Positions 20,978 to 31,041 of a stretch of DNA of 64,000 bases are shown here, in pieces. A model generated the notes under the pieces. It was not told the origin of the DNA. It made no database searches and saw only the letters and a program-made list of their open reading frames with translations. Made by a program: the position numbers and the translations under genes. Source of the DNA: Pseudomonadota bacterium (GTDB lineage Bacteria; Pseudomonadota; Alphaproteobacteria; Acetobacterales; Acetobacteraceae); the NCBI GenBank assembly GCA_021818505.1, contig JAKADX010000009.1:56996-120995 (forward strand), given 5' to 3'. Every line of letters begins with the position of its first letter. Position 1 is the first letter of the stretch.

Positions 20978-22474
20978 TCAGCCCGTGGTCGGCATCACGT
21001 ATTGCGCGCCCGCCCGGATGCCGGTCGGCCAGCGCGAGGTAACGGTCTTGAGCTTGGTGTAGAAGCGCACGCCCTCGCGGCCATAGACGCCATGATCGCC
21101 GAACAGGCTGCGCTTCCAGCCGCCGAAGCTGTGATAGGCGACGGGCACGGGGATCGGCACGTTGATGCCGACCATGCCCACCTGCACGCCGTGCATGAAG
21201 GCGCGCGCGGTGTCGCCGTCGCGGGTGAACACCGCCGTGCCGTTGCCGTATTCGTGGTCGTTGACAAGCTTCAGCGCATCGTCGAACTGCGGCACGCGGA
21301 CCACCGACAGCACCGGGCCGAAAATCTCCTCCTTGTAGATGCGCATGGCGGGTTTCACGTCGTCGAACAGGCAGCCGCCGAGATAGAACCCGTCCTCGTA
21401 GCCCTGCAGACGCAGGTCGCGCCCATCCACCACCAGCTTCGCACCCTCGCGCACGCCGGTATCGACATAGCCGCGCACCTTGTCGAGGTGCTGGCGCGTC
21501 ACCAGCGGTCCCATTTCGGCATCAGGGTCAGTGCCCGGCCCGACTTTGAGCGCGCGCACCCGCGGCGCCAGCCGCTCGATGAGCGCGTCGCCGACGCCGC
21601 CGACCGCGACCGCGACCGAGATCGCCATGCAGCGTTCGCCGGCCGCGCCATAGCCCGCGCCCATCAGCGCGTCGGTCGCCTGCTCCAGATCGGCATCCGG
21701 CATGACGATCATGTGGTTCTTGGCTCCGCCCAGCGCCTGCACGCGCTTTCCGTGCGCCGTGCCGGTGCGGTAGATGTATTCGGCGATCGGCGTCGAGCCG
21801 ACGAAGCTGACCGCGGCGATGCCGGGATGTTCCAGGATCGCGTCCACCGCCTCCTTGTCGCCCTGCACGACGTTGAAAGCGCCGTCCGGCAGCCCCGCCT
21901 CGCGGAACAGTTCCGCCAGTAGCAGCGACGCCGAGGGGTCACGCTCGCTCGGCTTGAGGACGAATGTGTTGCCACAGGCCAGCGCCACGGGCGCCATCCA
22001 CAGCGGCACCATCGCCGGGAAGTTGAACGGCGTGATCCCCGCCACCACGCCGAGCGGCTGGCGCAGCGAGAAACTGTCCACGCTCCGTCCGACCTGATCG
22101 GTGAACTCGCCTTTCAGCAGGTCAGGGATGCCGCAGGCGAATTCCACCACCTCCAGCCCGCGCGTCACCTCGCCCCCGGCGTCCGACAGCACCTTGCCGT
22201 GCTCGGCGGTAATGATCGCCGCCATGTCCTTGGCGTGCGCCTCCAGCAGCTCGCGGAAGCGGAACATGACCCTGGCGCGGGCCAGCGGCGTGGTGCCAGC
22301 CCAACCGGGGAATGCCGCGGTCGCGGCGGCGACGGCGGCATCGACATCGGCCCGGGTGCCCAGCGCCACGCGCCGCGCCACCTGGCCGGTGGCCGGGTTG
22401 AACACGTCGGAGAACCGGCTGGCGGAGCCGCCGGTGCGCTGCCCGCCGATCACGTGCTGAACCACTGCGTCCAT
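20978..22474 (-). CDS. mmsA: CoA-acylating methylmalonate-semialdehyde dehydrogenase
   Basis: This aldehyde dehydrogenase converts methylmalonate (or malonate) semialdehyde to propionyl-CoA (or acetyl-CoA), with NAD+ and CoA, in valine, beta-alanine or inositol breakdown. The product is 498 residues from the ATG at 22474, where GGAGG lies six bases upstream. The ORF-track start 10 codons earlier is less likely. Typical MmsA segments are [52 protein letters not shown] and GERCMAIS with catalytic Cys282. The C-terminal part has [20 protein letters not shown]. No valine or iol genes adjoin it, so the physiological substrate is open. It is divergent from cysD. Confidence 0.92.
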   Translation of the reverse strand: MDAVVQHVIGGQRTGGSASRFSDVFNPATGQVARRVALGTRADVDAAVAAATAAFPGWAGTTPLARARVMFRFRELLEAHAKDMAAIITAEHGKVLSDAGGEVTRGLEVVEFACGIPDLLKGEFTDQVGRSVDSFSLRQPLGVVAGITPFNFPAMVPLWMAPVALACGNTFVLKPSERDPSASLLLAELFREAGLPDGAFNVVQGDKEAVDAILEHPGIAAVSFVGSTPIAEYIYRTGTAHGKRVQALGGAKNHMIVMPDADLEQATDALMGAGYGAAGERCMAISVAVAVGGVGDALIERLAPRVRALKVGPGTDPDAEMGPLVTRQHLDKVRGYVDTGVREGAKLVVDGRDLRLQGYEDGFYLGGCLFDDVKPAMRIYKEEIFGPVLSVVRVPQFDDALKLVNDHEYGNGTAVFTRDGDTARAFMHGVQVGMVGINVPIPVPVAYHSFGGWKRSLFGDHGVYGREGVRFYTKLKTVTSRWPTGIRAGAQYVMPTTG

Positions 22475-22712
22475 GGCGTTCCTCCTTCTGACGTGCGTCG
22501 GCATCAGTTACCCCGAGGCCGCCTGCGGCGCCAGTTGCCCGAGGCATGAACCCGTTGCAGGCCGGCCACGCGGCACCGCCGTGCGGTCGGTGGGTCGCGC
22601 GAAGCCAACTTGGCGTTGTCTCGCGGCTCGCGCCCGTAATACAACGTGGCTCCCGGACCGAATATACGCTTGTACCTCGTGGTATTGTCTGCCGAATCGT
22701 AAGGAACTGCCC

Positions 22713-23618
22713 TTGTCAGAGCGCCTGTCACACCTCAAGCGTCTGGAGAACGAGAGCATCCACATCATCCGCGAGGTTGCGGCGGAGTGTCGGGCGCCGG
22801 TGTTCCTCTATTCGATCGGCAAGGACTCCTCGGTGCTGTTGCACCTGATCCTCAAGGCGTTCCACCCGTCCAAACCGCCGTTTCCGGCCATGCATATCGA
22901 TACCGGCTGGAAGTTCCGCGAGATGATCGCCTTCCGCGATGCCACGATGCAGCGGCTCGGCATGAAGCTGATCGTGTACACCAACGAGGACGGCCGGCGG
23001 CGCGGCATCAACCCGTTCGACCACGGCGCGGCGTACTACACGCACCAGATGAAGACCGAGGCGCTGAAGGCCGCGTTGAAGCTGCATGGGTTCGACGCCG
23101 CGTTCGGCGGCGCGCGCCGTGACGAGGAAAAAAGCCGCGCCAAGGAACGCATCTTTTCCTTCCGCACCGCCAACCAGGAATGGGACCCGAAGAACCAGCG
23201 GCCGGAGTTCTGGAACCTCTACAACGGCCGCATCCACAAGGGCGAGTCGATCCGTGTGTTCCCGCTCTCCAACTGGACGGAACTCGACATCTGGCACTAC
23301 ATCATGCTGGAGGACCTGCCGATCGTGCCGCTGTATTTCGCCGCCCCCCGGCCGGTGGTGGTGCGCGAGGGCAGCCTGATCGTGGTCGATGACGACCGGA
23401 TGCGCCTCGAAGCCGGCGAGACGCCGCAGGCGCGCGTGGTTCGCTTTCGTTCGCTCGGCTGCTATCCGCTGACGGCGGCACATGAGTCGACCGCGGCAAG
23501 CCTGCCGGAGATCGTGGCCGAGATGCTGGTCGCCCGCACCTCGGAGCGCGGCGGACGTCTGATCGACCGCGATGAGAAGGACAGCATGGAAAAGAAGAAG
23601 CGCGAGGGGTATTTCTGA
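22713..23618 (+). CDS. cysD: Sulfate adenylyltransferase subunit 2
   Basis: CysD is the adenylyl-transferring subunit of ATP sulfurylase, making APS from sulfate and ATP. The start is TTG 22713, with AAGGAA six bases upstream, giving a 301-residue protein beginning (M)[20 protein letters not shown]. The ORF-track version adds 80 non-family residues upstream. The PP-loop is [15 protein letters not shown]. Also seen are [37 protein letters not shown] and the C-terminus [13 protein letters not shown], all canonical. Only one base separates it from cysNC, so the two form an operon. The 238-base divergent gap to mmsA shows no recognised riboswitch. Confidence 0.97.
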   Translation: MSERLSHLKRLENESIHIIREVAAECRAPVFLYSIGKDSSVLLHLILKAFHPSKPPFPAMHIDTGWKFREMIAFRDATMQRLGMKLIVYTNEDGRRRGINPFDHGAAYYTHQMKTEALKAALKLHGFDAAFGGARRDEEKSRAKERIFSFRTANQEWDPKNQRPEFWNLYNGRIHKGESIRVFPLSNWTELDIWHYIMLEDLPIVPLYFAAPRPVVVREGSLIVVDDDRMRLEAGETPQARVVRFRSLGCYPLTAAHESTAASLPEIVAEMLVARTSERGGRLIDRDEKDSMEKKKREGYF

Positions 23619-23619
23619 C

Positions 23620-25527
23620 ATGAGCAGCACCCTCGCGAACCAGCCCGACCTCGCGCCGCTGCAACGCTTCCTGGCGCGGCAGGAGCAAATCGGTCTGCTG
23701 CGGTTCCTGACCTGCGGCAGTGTCGATGACGGCAAATCGACGCTGATCGGCCGGCTGCTCTACGACACCAAGCTCATCTTCGATGACCAGCTTGCGACGC
23801 TGGAACGCGACAGCGTCAAGCACGGTACCGCCGGCGAGCATATCGATTTCGCCCTGCTGGTGGACGGGCTGGAGGCGGAGCGCGAGCAGGGCATTACCAT
23901 CGACGTCGCCTATCGCTTCTTCACCACGGACCGGCGCCGCTTCATCGTCGCCGATACGCCGGGCCACGAGCAGTACACGCGCAACATGGCGACCGGCGCC
24001 TCGAACGCCGAGCTTGCGGTGGTGCTGGTCGACGCGCGGCATGGGGTGTTGACGCAGACACGGCGGCATTCCTTCATCGTCTCGCTGCTCGGCATCCGCC
24101 ATGTCGTGCTGGCGGTGAACAAGATCGACCTGGTGGATTTCTCCGAAGCGCGCTTCAACGAAATCCGCGACGACTACGCGCGTGCCGTCGATGGGCTTGG
24201 CTTCACCTCTCTCGCGGCGATCCCGATTTCGGCGCGATTTGGCGACAACGTGATCGCGCGCAGTTCGCGCACGCCCTGGTACGGCGGCGCAAGTCTGCTG
24301 CAATATCTGGAGGGAATTGACGTCGACGCCGCGGCAGCGGTGCGTCCGTTCCGCATGGCGGTGCAATGGGTGAACCGTCCGAACCTGGATTTCCGCGGCT
24401 ATTCCGGCACGATTTCCGCCGGCACGATCCGGCCGGGCGATCGCGTGACCGTAGCGGCATCCGGACGCAGCTCGACAGTCGCGCGCATCGTTACGATGGA
24501 CGGTGACCTCGACCGCGCCGGGGCCGGCAGTGCCGTGACGCTGACGCTCGCCGACCAGATCGACATCTCCCGCGGCGACGTGCTGGCCGCGCCCGGCGCG
24601 CCGGTCGCGGTCGCCGACAAGTTCGAGGCGCATGTCGTCTGGCTCACTGAGCAAAATCTGTTTCCAGGCCGCAGCTACATCTTCAAGCTCGGAACGCGCA
24701 CCGTCTCGGGCACCATCACGCATATCCGCCACCGCATCGATGTGAACACCGGCGCGCAGGTTCCGGCCGATGCGCTGGGGGTGAACGACGTGGCGGCGAT
24801 CGGCGTCTCGCTGATCGCGCCGGTCGCGATGGAGCGATTCGCTGACGGCCGCGAACTTGGCGGCTTCATCATCATCGACCGGCTGACCAACGCGACCGTC
24901 GGCGTCGGCATGATCGAGGCGATCACGCCCGGCTCCACCAACATCGTCTGGCACGACCTGGCGGTGGACAAGCAGGCGCGCGCGGCGCTGAAAGGGCAGC
25001 GGCCGGCGGCACTGTGGTTCACCGGCCTGTCCGGCGCCGGCAAGTCCACCATTGCCAATCTGGTCGATCACAAGCTGCACGCACTCGGGCATCACACCTA
25101 CATCCTGGACGGCGACAACGTGCGCCACGGACTGAACCGCGACCTCGGCTTCTCCGAGGCCGACCGGGTCGAGAACATCCGGCGCGCCGCCGAGGCCGCG
25201 CGGCTGATGGTCGATGCCGGGCTGATCGTGATGGTCTCGTTCATCTCGCCCTATCGTTCCGACCGCGACGCCGCGCGCGAACGGTTCGACGCCGGCGAGT
25301 TCATCGAGGTATTCGTCGATACCCCGATCGACGAATGCCGCCGCCGCGATCCCAAGGGGCTGTACGCGCGCGCCGATGCCGGTCAGATACGCAACTTCAC
25401 GGGCGTCGATGCGCCCTATGAGGCCCCGGTCGCGGCGGAACTGCACCTGCGCACGACGGAGGCTGACCCGGAGGTGCTGGCCGATCGCGTGATCGAGGAA
25501 TTGCGCCGGCGCGCCCTGATCGCGTGA
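23620..25527 (+). CDS. cysNC: Fused sulfate adenylyltransferase subunit 1 / adenylylsulfate kinase
   Basis: This 635-residue fusion combines the GTPase that drives ATP sulfurylase (CysN, about 1-450) with APS kinase (CysC, about 455-635), which makes PAPS. The CysN part has [37 protein letters not shown] and [10 protein letters not shown]. The CysC part has [17 protein letters not shown] near residue 470, [17 protein letters not shown] and [16 protein letters not shown]. Both active sites look intact. The ATG at 23620 follows cysD by one base. Its stop overlaps the next permease start by 4 bases. PAPS could feed assimilation or sulfation; no cysH or sulfotransferase is in the window. Confidence 0.97.
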   Translation: MSSTLANQPDLAPLQRFLARQEQIGLLRFLTCGSVDDGKSTLIGRLLYDTKLIFDDQLATLERDSVKHGTAGEHIDFALLVDGLEAEREQGITIDVAYRFFTTDRRRFIVADTPGHEQYTRNMATGASNAELAVVLVDARHGVLTQTRRHSFIVSLLGIRHVVLAVNKIDLVDFSEARFNEIRDDYARAVDGLGFTSLAAIPISARFGDNVIARSSRTPWYGGASLLQYLEGIDVDAAAAVRPFRMAVQWVNRPNLDFRGYSGTISAGTIRPGDRVTVAASGRSSTVARIVTMDGDLDRAGAGSAVTLTLADQIDISRGDVLAAPGAPVAVADKFEAHVVWLTEQNLFPGRSYIFKLGTRTVSGTITHIRHRIDVNTGAQVPADALGVNDVAAIGVSLIAPVAMERFADGRELGGFIIIDRLTNATVGVGMIEAITPGSTNIVWHDLAVDKQARAALKGQRPAALWFTGLSGAGKSTIANLVDHKLHALGHHTYILDGDNVRHGLNRDLGFSEADRVENIRRAAEAARLMVDAGLIVMVSFISPYRSDRDAARERFDAGEFIEVFVDTPIDECRRRDPKGLYARADAGQIRNFTGVDAPYEAPVAAELHLRTTEADPEVLADRVIEELRRRALIA

Positions 25528-26699
25528 GCGTCGCGGCCGCGACCGCCGGTGCGCCCGGCAACTTCTGGCGTCCCGCCCTGGCCGGGGCGGCGGGGACGCT
25601 GGTGTCGATCGGGCTGGCCCGCTTCGCCTACACGCCGCTCATTCCGGCGGTGATCGCGGCGGGCTGGTTCAGCCCATCTCAGGCCGCGTATCTCGGCGCG
25701 ATCAATCTGATCGGCTATCTGATCGGTGCGGTCGGCGCGCGCGCCGTTGCGCGGCGCCTTCCAGTCCGCTTGTCGCTGCGGGTGGCGATCCTGCTCGCCA
25801 GCGTGGGCATGCTGGCCTGCGCGGAGCCGGTCTCGTTCCTCTGGTTCGCTGTCTGGCGGGTCGTGGCCGGCCTGGCGGGCGGCATCATCATGGTGCTGGC
25901 AGCGCCCGCCGTGCTGGCGCTGGTCCCGGCAGGACGGCGCGGGCTGGCCGGCGGGGTGGTGTTCACCGGTGTCGGCCTGGGCATCGCGCTGTCGGGCGTG
26001 GTCGTGCCGCCGCTGCTGCGGCTGGGGCTGCCGGCCGCATGGCTGGGGCTCGGCGGGTTGTCGGCCGCGCTGACCGCTGCGACCTGGACCAGTTGGCCAA
26101 GCGCTGCGCCGGCCACGTCCAGACACCGCGCGCGGTTAAGCGGAGCGGTGCTGGCCGTGATCGTCGAGTACGGGCTGAACGCATTCGGCGTCGTGCCGCA
26201 CATGATCTTCCTCGTGGATTTCGTCGCCCGCTATCTTGGCCGCGGCATGGCGGCCGGCGCGGTGTGCTGGATCGCCTTCGGGGCTGGGGCGATGGTCGGG
26301 CCGGCCTTTGCCGGGGCGCTCGCCGACCGCATCGGCTTTCGTCGCGCGCTGCGGCTGGCGCTGCTGGCCGAGGCGATCGCCGTGGCGGCTCCGCTGCTCT
26401 CGACCGCCACCCCAACGCTGCTTGCCTCGGCGGTGGTCGTGGGAGCGTTTACGCCGGGGGTGGTGCCGCTGGTGCTCGGCCGGGTCCACACCGTCCTGCC
26501 GCCCGGCAGCGATGCCGCCCGCGCTGCCTGGGGTGGGGCGACGATCGCCTGGGCGGTCGGGCAGGCCGTCGGGGCGCAGGCGCTGGCCTTCACCTTTGCC
26601 CGCACGGCAAGCTACACGCCGCTGTTCGTGGCCGGGACGGCGGCGCTGCTGCTGGCCTTGTTGCTGGATTTCGGCGCTGGCCGCGGCCAGCCGGGCTGA
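25524..26699 (+). CDS. YbfB/YjiJ-family MFS transporter
   Basis: This 391-residue membrane protein has about twelve hydrophobic segments. It begins, after a short tail, with the family-typical [20 protein letters not shown] and [20 protein letters not shown], and has [20 protein letters not shown] in the middle. These are features of the YbfB/YjiJ branch of the major facilitator superfamily, which has no established substrate. Translation starts at a GTG overlapping the cysNC stop (GTGA), so it is translationally coupled to sulfate activation. A role in sulfur-compound transport is an inference from that coupling only. It converges with the next MFS gene, 7 bases away. Confidence 0.82.
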   Translation: MSVAAATAGAPGNFWRPALAGAAGTLVSIGLARFAYTPLIPAVIAAGWFSPSQAAYLGAINLIGYLIGAVGARAVARRLPVRLSLRVAILLASVGMLACAEPVSFLWFAVWRVVAGLAGGIIMVLAAPAVLALVPAGRRGLAGGVVFTGVGLGIALSGVVVPPLLRLGLPAAWLGLGGLSAALTAATWTSWPSAAPATSRHRARLSGAVLAVIVEYGLNAFGVVPHMIFLVDFVARYLGRGMAAGAVCWIAFGAGAMVGPAFAGALADRIGFRRALRLALLAEAIAVAAPLLSTATPTLLASAVVVGAFTPGVVPLVLGRVHTVLPPGSDAARAAWGGATIAWAVGQAVGAQALAFTFARTASYTPLFVAGTAALLLALLLDFGAGRGQPG

Positions 26700-26706
26700 C
26701 GCGCGA

Positions 26707-28155
26707 TCAGCGGATCGCCGACAGCGGCGGCGCCACCTCCTCCAGCGGGCGGCGCTCGCTCGCGACGCCCAGAAGCGCCTGGACCACGCCCGCGGCCACC
26801 ATCAACGCGCCGCCGAGCGCGTATCCGTAAAAGATCTCGTCGCGCGAGCCGCCCTCGATCAGCGCACCGAACAGCGCCGGTCCGGCGACGCCGCCGAGCC
26901 CCGTGCCCAGCGCGTAGAAGATCGCGATGGCGATGGCGCGCACCTCCAGCGGAAACGTCTCGCCCACCGTCAGATAGGCCGAACTCGCGGCCGCCGAGGC
27001 GACGAAGAAGATGCCGGTCCAGGCAGCGGTCTGCGCGGTCGCGTCCAGCACGCCGCGCGCGAACAGCCAGCCGGTGCCGGTCAGCAACACGCCGGAGAGC
27101 ACATAGGTCGCGGAGATCATGGTCTTGCGCCCGATGGAGTCGAACAGGCGGCCGAGCAGCAGAGGGCCGGCGAAGTTGCCGGCGGCGAAAGGCAGCATGA
27201 ACCACCCGATATGCGCCGACGGAATGTCGTAGAATCGCGTCAGGATCAGGGCATAGGTGAAAAACACCGCATTGTAGCAGAACGCCTGCGCCGCCATCAG
27301 CGCGACGCCGACCAGCGTCCGCCGGCGATAACGGGTCAGCAGGGCGCGCAGGCCGGCGCCGAACCAGCTTGTCACGTCGCTGCGCAGGCGAATGCGCGTG
27401 TCCGGCACCGGCGGCAGCGTGCGGCCGGTATCGGCGCGCACTCGTGCCTCGATCCCTGCCACCACCGCCTCGGCCGCGTGCGGCTGCCCGTGCGTCATCA
27501 GCCAGCGCGGGCTTTCCGGCAGCCAGCGTCGCAGCAACAGCACCACCAGGCCGATCGCGCCGCCGACCACGAACGCCGCGCGCCAGCCGACATCCGGCGG
27601 CACCACGGCCGGGTCGAGTGCAACCAGCGCGGCGACCGCACCGAGCGCCGCGCCGAGCCAGAAGCTGCCGTTGATGACCAGATCGGTGAAACCGCGCCGC
27701 CGTGCGGGGATCAGTTCCTGGATGGTCGCATTCACCGCAGCATATTCGCCGCCGATGCCCGCGCCGGTGATCGCGCGGAGGATCGCGAACGACCAGAAAT
27801 CCCAGGCGAATCCGGTGCAGATCGTGGCGGCAACATAGACCAGCAGCGTGATGGTGAACAGCCTCTTGCGCCCCAGCCGGTCGGTCAGCCAGCCGAAGAA
27901 CAGCGCGCCGGCGACCGCGCCGACCAGATAGGCGCTCGCCGCCGCGCCGATCCCGGCGGCATTGACGCGCAGCGTCGGGCTTTCCGCGATCGCGCCCGAC
28001 AGGGACCCGACCAAGGTGACCTCCAGCCCGTCAAGAATCCAGGTGATGCCGAGCGCGCAGACGACGAGCCAGTGGAACCGGCTCCAGGGCAACCGGTCCA
28101 GCCGCGCGGGCACGTCGGTTTCGTGCGAGGCGGGCGCGGCGCTGTCCACGGTCAT
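26707..28155 (-). CDS. MFS transporter (sugar/organic-acid porter type)
   Basis: This 482-residue major facilitator protein has twelve predicted membrane segments. Signature loops are FGWLTDRLGRKRLFTITLL between segments 2 and 3 and IGGEYAAVNATIQELIPARR after segment 4. RRWLPESPRWLMTHGQ is a PESPR motif of the sugar-porter/SV2/NiaP-like group. A central cytoplasmic loop of about 60 residues separates the halves. Substrates of this group include aromatic acids, niacin and sugars, and none can be chosen here. The gene lies 30 bases downstream of an ABC ATPase gene on the same strand, in the place where the ABC permeases would usually be. Confidence 0.82.
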   Translation of the reverse strand: MTVDSAAPASHETDVPARLDRLPWSRFHWLVVCALGITWILDGLEVTLVGSLSGAIAESPTLRVNAAGIGAAASAYLVGAVAGALFFGWLTDRLGRKRLFTITLLVYVAATICTGFAWDFWSFAILRAITGAGIGGEYAAVNATIQELIPARRRGFTDLVINGSFWLGAALGAVAALVALDPAVVPPDVGWRAAFVVGGAIGLVVLLLRRWLPESPRWLMTHGQPHAAEAVVAGIEARVRADTGRTLPPVPDTRIRLRSDVTSWFGAGLRALLTRYRRRTLVGVALMAAQAFCYNAVFFTYALILTRFYDIPSAHIGWFMLPFAAGNFAGPLLLGRLFDSIGRKTMISATYVLSGVLLTGTGWLFARGVLDATAQTAAWTGIFFVASAAASSAYLTVGETFPLEVRAIAIAIFYALGTGLGGVAGPALFGALIEGGSRDEIFYGYALGGALMVAAGVVQALLGVASERRPLEEVAPPLSAIR

Positions 28156-28185
28156 GCCAACGAGCCAGGCGGCGTGCGGTTGCGC

Positions 28186-29709
28186 TCAGGCCGCCGCCTG
28201 CAACCCGAGCATATACGGGCCGAGGGCTTCCGGCGTCAGGTCCGGTCCGTTCTCCAGCCGCGCGGCGATCCGCCCGGCGAACATCACCGCGACGCGGTCC
28301 GACAGCGACAGCAGTTCGTCCAGATCGGCGCTGATCAGCAGCACGGCCGATCCCTGCTCGGCGAGTTCGATCAGCCGGGCCCGGATGAAGGCGGCCGCCT
28401 GGATGTCGATGCCGCGCGTCGGCTGGTCGGCGATCAGCAGCTTCGGGTGCGCCGCGAATTCGCGCGCCGCGATCAATTTCTGCGCGTTGCCGCCCGAGAG
28501 CGCCCCCAGCGCCTGCCGCGGCCCGGTAGCGCGCACGTCATAGGCGCGGATCAGTTCGGCCGCGCGCCGGTCCGCCGCCTTGCGGCTGAGCAGCGGCCAG
28601 CGCCCGAGCGCGCCGGAGCGATACGCGTCGCCGATCGCATTGTCGGCCAGCGACAGCGTGCGCGCCCCGCCCTGGGCATAGCGGTCGGCGGGCAGGTGGC
28701 CGAGGCCGAGCGCGCGCAGCGCGGCGGTGTCCATCCGTGCCATGTCGCGGCCGAGGAATTCCGCGACGCCGCGTTCGGGTCGCAGCAACCCGGTCAGCAC
28801 GCCGACCAGCCCGCGCTGGCCGCTGCCCTCGACGCCCGCAAGCCCAAGAACTTCGCCCGCGTGCAGTGTGAACGTGATGTCGCTCAGCCGGTCGGCGGCG
28901 TCGGAAGCACCGCGCGTCAGCCCCGCCACGCGCAGCACTTCGGGCCCCGTTGCCGGACGGCGCTCGCGATGCACCGCGCGTACGTCGCGGCCCATCACCA
29001 GGCGCGCGATGGTGGCGTCGTCGAGGTCCGTGATCGGAGCGTCGCCGGTCACGCGGCCGTCGCGCAGCACCGTGACGTGCTCGGCCAACTGGCGCACCTC
29101 GCGCAGCTTGTGGCTGATGAACACAATGGTCAGGCCCTCCGCCCGCAGGTGGCGCAGGCGCTCGAACAGTTCCTCGGTTTCCTGCGGTGTCAGCACGGCG
29201 GTGGGCTCGTCGAGGATCAGCAGTCGCACGTCGCGGGCCAGCGCCTTGAGGATTTCCACCTTCTGCTGCGCCGCGACCGACAGGCGTCCCACGCGCACAT
29301 CGGGTTCGACGGCGAGGCGGAAGCGTTGCGCCAGCCGCCGCACCTCTGCCGCCGCCGCCGCGCGGTCGATCAGCGGGCCTTTGGTTGGCTCCCGCCCCAG
29401 CACCAGGTTCTCGGCCACGGTCAACGACGGAAGTAGCGAAAAGTGCTGATGCACCATGCCGATTCCCGCGGCGTCTGCAGCGCGCGGCGAGTGGTCCGCG
29501 CCGATCGGATGCCCGGCGATCTCAATGCTGCCGCCGCTCGGCGCCTCCAGGCCGAACAGGCATTTCATCAGCGTCGATTTGCCAGCGCCGTTCTCGCCGC
29601 AGATGGCGTGGCAGGTGCCCTCCGCGATCGCGAAAGACACGCCGCGCAGCGCGACGACGCCGTTCGGATAGGTCTTGGCGACGTCGCGGAAGGTGACGAG
29701 CGGGGTCAA
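28186..29709 (-). CDS. Double-domain ABC ATPase of BMP-type (nucleoside/sugar-like) importer
   Basis: This 507-residue ATPase has two nucleotide-binding domains. Domain 1 (about 1-240) has [38 protein letters not shown] and [15 protein letters not shown]. Domain 2 (about 255-507) has the degenerate Walker A AGVEGSGQRGLVGVL and ALSGGNAQKLIAAREF. This layout is that of YufO/NupO/RbsA-type proteins working with BMP binding proteins. I take TTG 29709 as the start, with GAGGG upstream. The ORF-track start at 29760 lies inside an intergenic palindromic repeat and would translate it. It follows the binding-protein gene after 120 bases. No partner permease gene is in the window. Confidence 0.87.
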   Translation of the reverse strand: MTPLVTFRDVAKTYPNGVVALRGVSFAIAEGTCHAICGENGAGKSTLMKCLFGLEAPSGGSIEIAGHPIGADHSPRAADAAGIGMVHQHFSLLPSLTVAENLVLGREPTKGPLIDRAAAAAEVRRLAQRFRLAVEPDVRVGRLSVAAQQKVEILKALARDVRLLILDEPTAVLTPQETEELFERLRHLRAEGLTIVFISHKLREVRQLAEHVTVLRDGRVTGDAPITDLDDATIARLVMGRDVRAVHRERRPATGPEVLRVAGLTRGASDAADRLSDITFTLHAGEVLGLAGVEGSGQRGLVGVLTGLLRPERGVAEFLGRDMARMDTAALRALGLGHLPADRYAQGGARTLSLADNAIGDAYRSGALGRWPLLSRKAADRRAAELIRAYDVRATGPRQALGALSGGNAQKLIAAREFAAHPKLLIADQPTRGIDIQAAAFIRARLIELAEQGSAVLLISADLDELLSLSDRVAVMFAGRIAARLENGPDLTPEALGPYMLGLQAAA

Positions 29710-29714
29710 GAAAC

Positions 29715-29830
29715 CCTCACCCCGGCCCTCTCCCGCAAGCGGGAGAGGGTGAACAAGCAAGCGCCTGGGCAGTTTCTTCGCTCTCCAGCTTGCTGGAGAG
29801 GGTGCCGAGCGCAGCGAGGCGGGTGGGGGT
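29715..29830. repeat. Two intergenic palindromes between binding-protein and ATPase genes
   Basis: Two perfect inverted repeats lie side by side in this 120-base gap. CCCTCTCCCGC-AA-GCGGGAGAGGG is at 29726-29749, and CTCTCCAGC-TT-GCTGGAGAG is at 29782-29800 (first base 29781). The first, with its CCCTCACCCC lead-in, resembles short palindromic extragenic elements scattered through many proteobacterial genomes. In the transcript they would form strong hairpins after the binding-protein gene. They could stabilise its mRNA or reduce read-through to the ATPase gene. No run of T follows on the minus strand, so they are not classic terminators. Confidence 0.75.
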
Positions 29831-30936
29831 CAGGGCCGCACCTTGTCCCGCAACGCCGAAATCTGCGCGGTCGTCATCCCGAACGCCGTCGGCACGACGA
29901 TCGTGCCCGCGGCAATGTCGGCCTCCGCCTTGTCCACCTGTGTGCGCACCGATTCGGGCACCAGCTTTTCGTACACCGCGTTCTTGACGATGCCGACGGC
30001 ACCTTCCTTCAGCCCAAGTGATTCCGTCCGCCCCAGCGGCAGCTTGCCCGCCTCCAGCAGGTCGAAGGCACGCAGCAGGGAGTTGTCCACGCGCTTGAGA
30101 ACCGACGTCACCACCTTGTCCGCCGTCGCCGGGTCGGTCTTGCGGAAGATCGCCTCCTGATCGGAATCGACGCCGATCGCGAGCCGGTCCATGTCCTTCG
30201 CCGCCGCGAGCTGGCCCAGCCCCGCCTGTCCCGCGACATTGAAGCCGATGCCCACGCCGGAGCGGTACTGCACCAGCGCTAGTTCCTTGCCCTTCGCCGC
30301 GTCGGAGAAGCTGCCGATATACGATACCGCGACCTTGGCCGCCGGATCGACCGACTGGGCGCCGGCGACGTAGCCGGTCAGGAAATCGTTGATGACGGGG
30401 ATGTCGATGCCGCCCAGGAATCCCAGTGCGGCGCCGTTCTTCGCCGGGATTGCGCCGGTCCTGATCATCCCTTCGGCCATCACGCCGGCGAGGTAGGACG
30501 CTTCGTTCTGCTTGTACGTGATCGAATAGACGTTCTTGTTCGCACCCTTGGAGTAATCCATCGAGGAGTCGAAAATGACGAAGGTGCGCTTGGGGTTGTC
30601 GGCGGCGACCGGTGCCAGGATGTCCGGCAACTGATACGTGCCGCAGATGATCATGTCCCAGTCCTGGGCGGCAATGTCCTCGAAGGTCGGCTGCCACTTG
30701 CTCTGGTCGTAGCCCATCTCGATCACGCGAGTATCCACGCGCTCGCCGTATTTCTGCTTGATGAGCTGCATACCGTGGTTGGCGCTGTCGAAGAACGACT
30801 TGTCGCCCAGCGTGCCACTGACCAGCAGCACCACTTTCTTCGGTCCGGCCGCGCGGGCCGGCACCGCGGTTGCGCCCAGCGCCAGCCCGAGTGCCGAAGA
30901 AGCGGTGGCGGAAAGCAGGCTTCGTCTGGTGAACAT
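29830..30936 (-). CDS. BMP-family ABC transporter substrate-binding protein
   Basis: This 368-residue exported protein starts MFTRRSLLSATASSALGLAL, a signal peptide with twin arginines, and ends its leader near VPARAAG. The mature part has the BMP-family features LLVSGTLGDKSFFDSANHGM, WDMIICGTYQLPDILAPVAA, TFVIFDSSMDYS, YKQNEASYLAGVMAEGM and GFLGGIDIPVINDFLTGY. Family members bind nucleosides, autoinducer-like or sugar ligands for an ABC importer. The ATPase gene follows after a 120-base gap with two hairpins. The ligand is not inferable. It is divergent from an iron-sulfur protein gene (105 bases). Confidence 0.93.
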   Translation of the reverse strand: MFTRRSLLSATASSALGLALGATAVPARAAGPKKVVLLVSGTLGDKSFFDSANHGMQLIKQKYGERVDTRVIEMGYDQSKWQPTFEDIAAQDWDMIICGTYQLPDILAPVAADNPKRTFVIFDSSMDYSKGANKNVYSITYKQNEASYLAGVMAEGMIRTGAIPAKNGAALGFLGGIDIPVINDFLTGYVAGAQSVDPAAKVAVSYIGSFSDAAKGKELALVQYRSGVGIGFNVAGQAGLGQLAAAKDMDRLAIGVDSDQEAIFRKTDPATADKVVTSVLKRVDNSLLRAFDLLEAGKLPLGRTESLGLKEGAVGIVKNAVYEKLVPESVRTQVDKAEADIAAGTIVVPTAFGMTTAQISALRDKVRP

Positions 30937-31041
30937 GTCTGATTCCCGTGTTTGGGTTGCATCCGGCGCCGGGGGCTGCGATCGCCCGCATCAGGACCGT
31001 AAACGAAGTTGCGCGTCGGACAACAGGGGCGATCATAGCGC

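Noticed and set aside
22473-22712. 80-residue N-terminal extension of CysD in the ORF track
   Set aside because: Not family-like; TTG 22713 with a good ribosome-binding site gives the standard 301-residue CysD.
22620-22712. AATAC...GTATT inverted pair upstream of cysD considered as a riboswitch or CysB-like operator
   Set aside because: Only five bases pair, the spacing is about 40 bases and no known riboswitch core is visible.
23302-25446. 714-residue open frame antisense to cysNC
   Set aside because: cysNC has intact motifs throughout; the antisense product has no recognisable feature.
26236-29436. 1066-residue open frame antisense to the MFS and ABC ATPase genes
   Set aside because: It spans three real genes, is Arg/Gln/His-rich and shows no domain; a typical antisense artefact of strong third-position GC bias.
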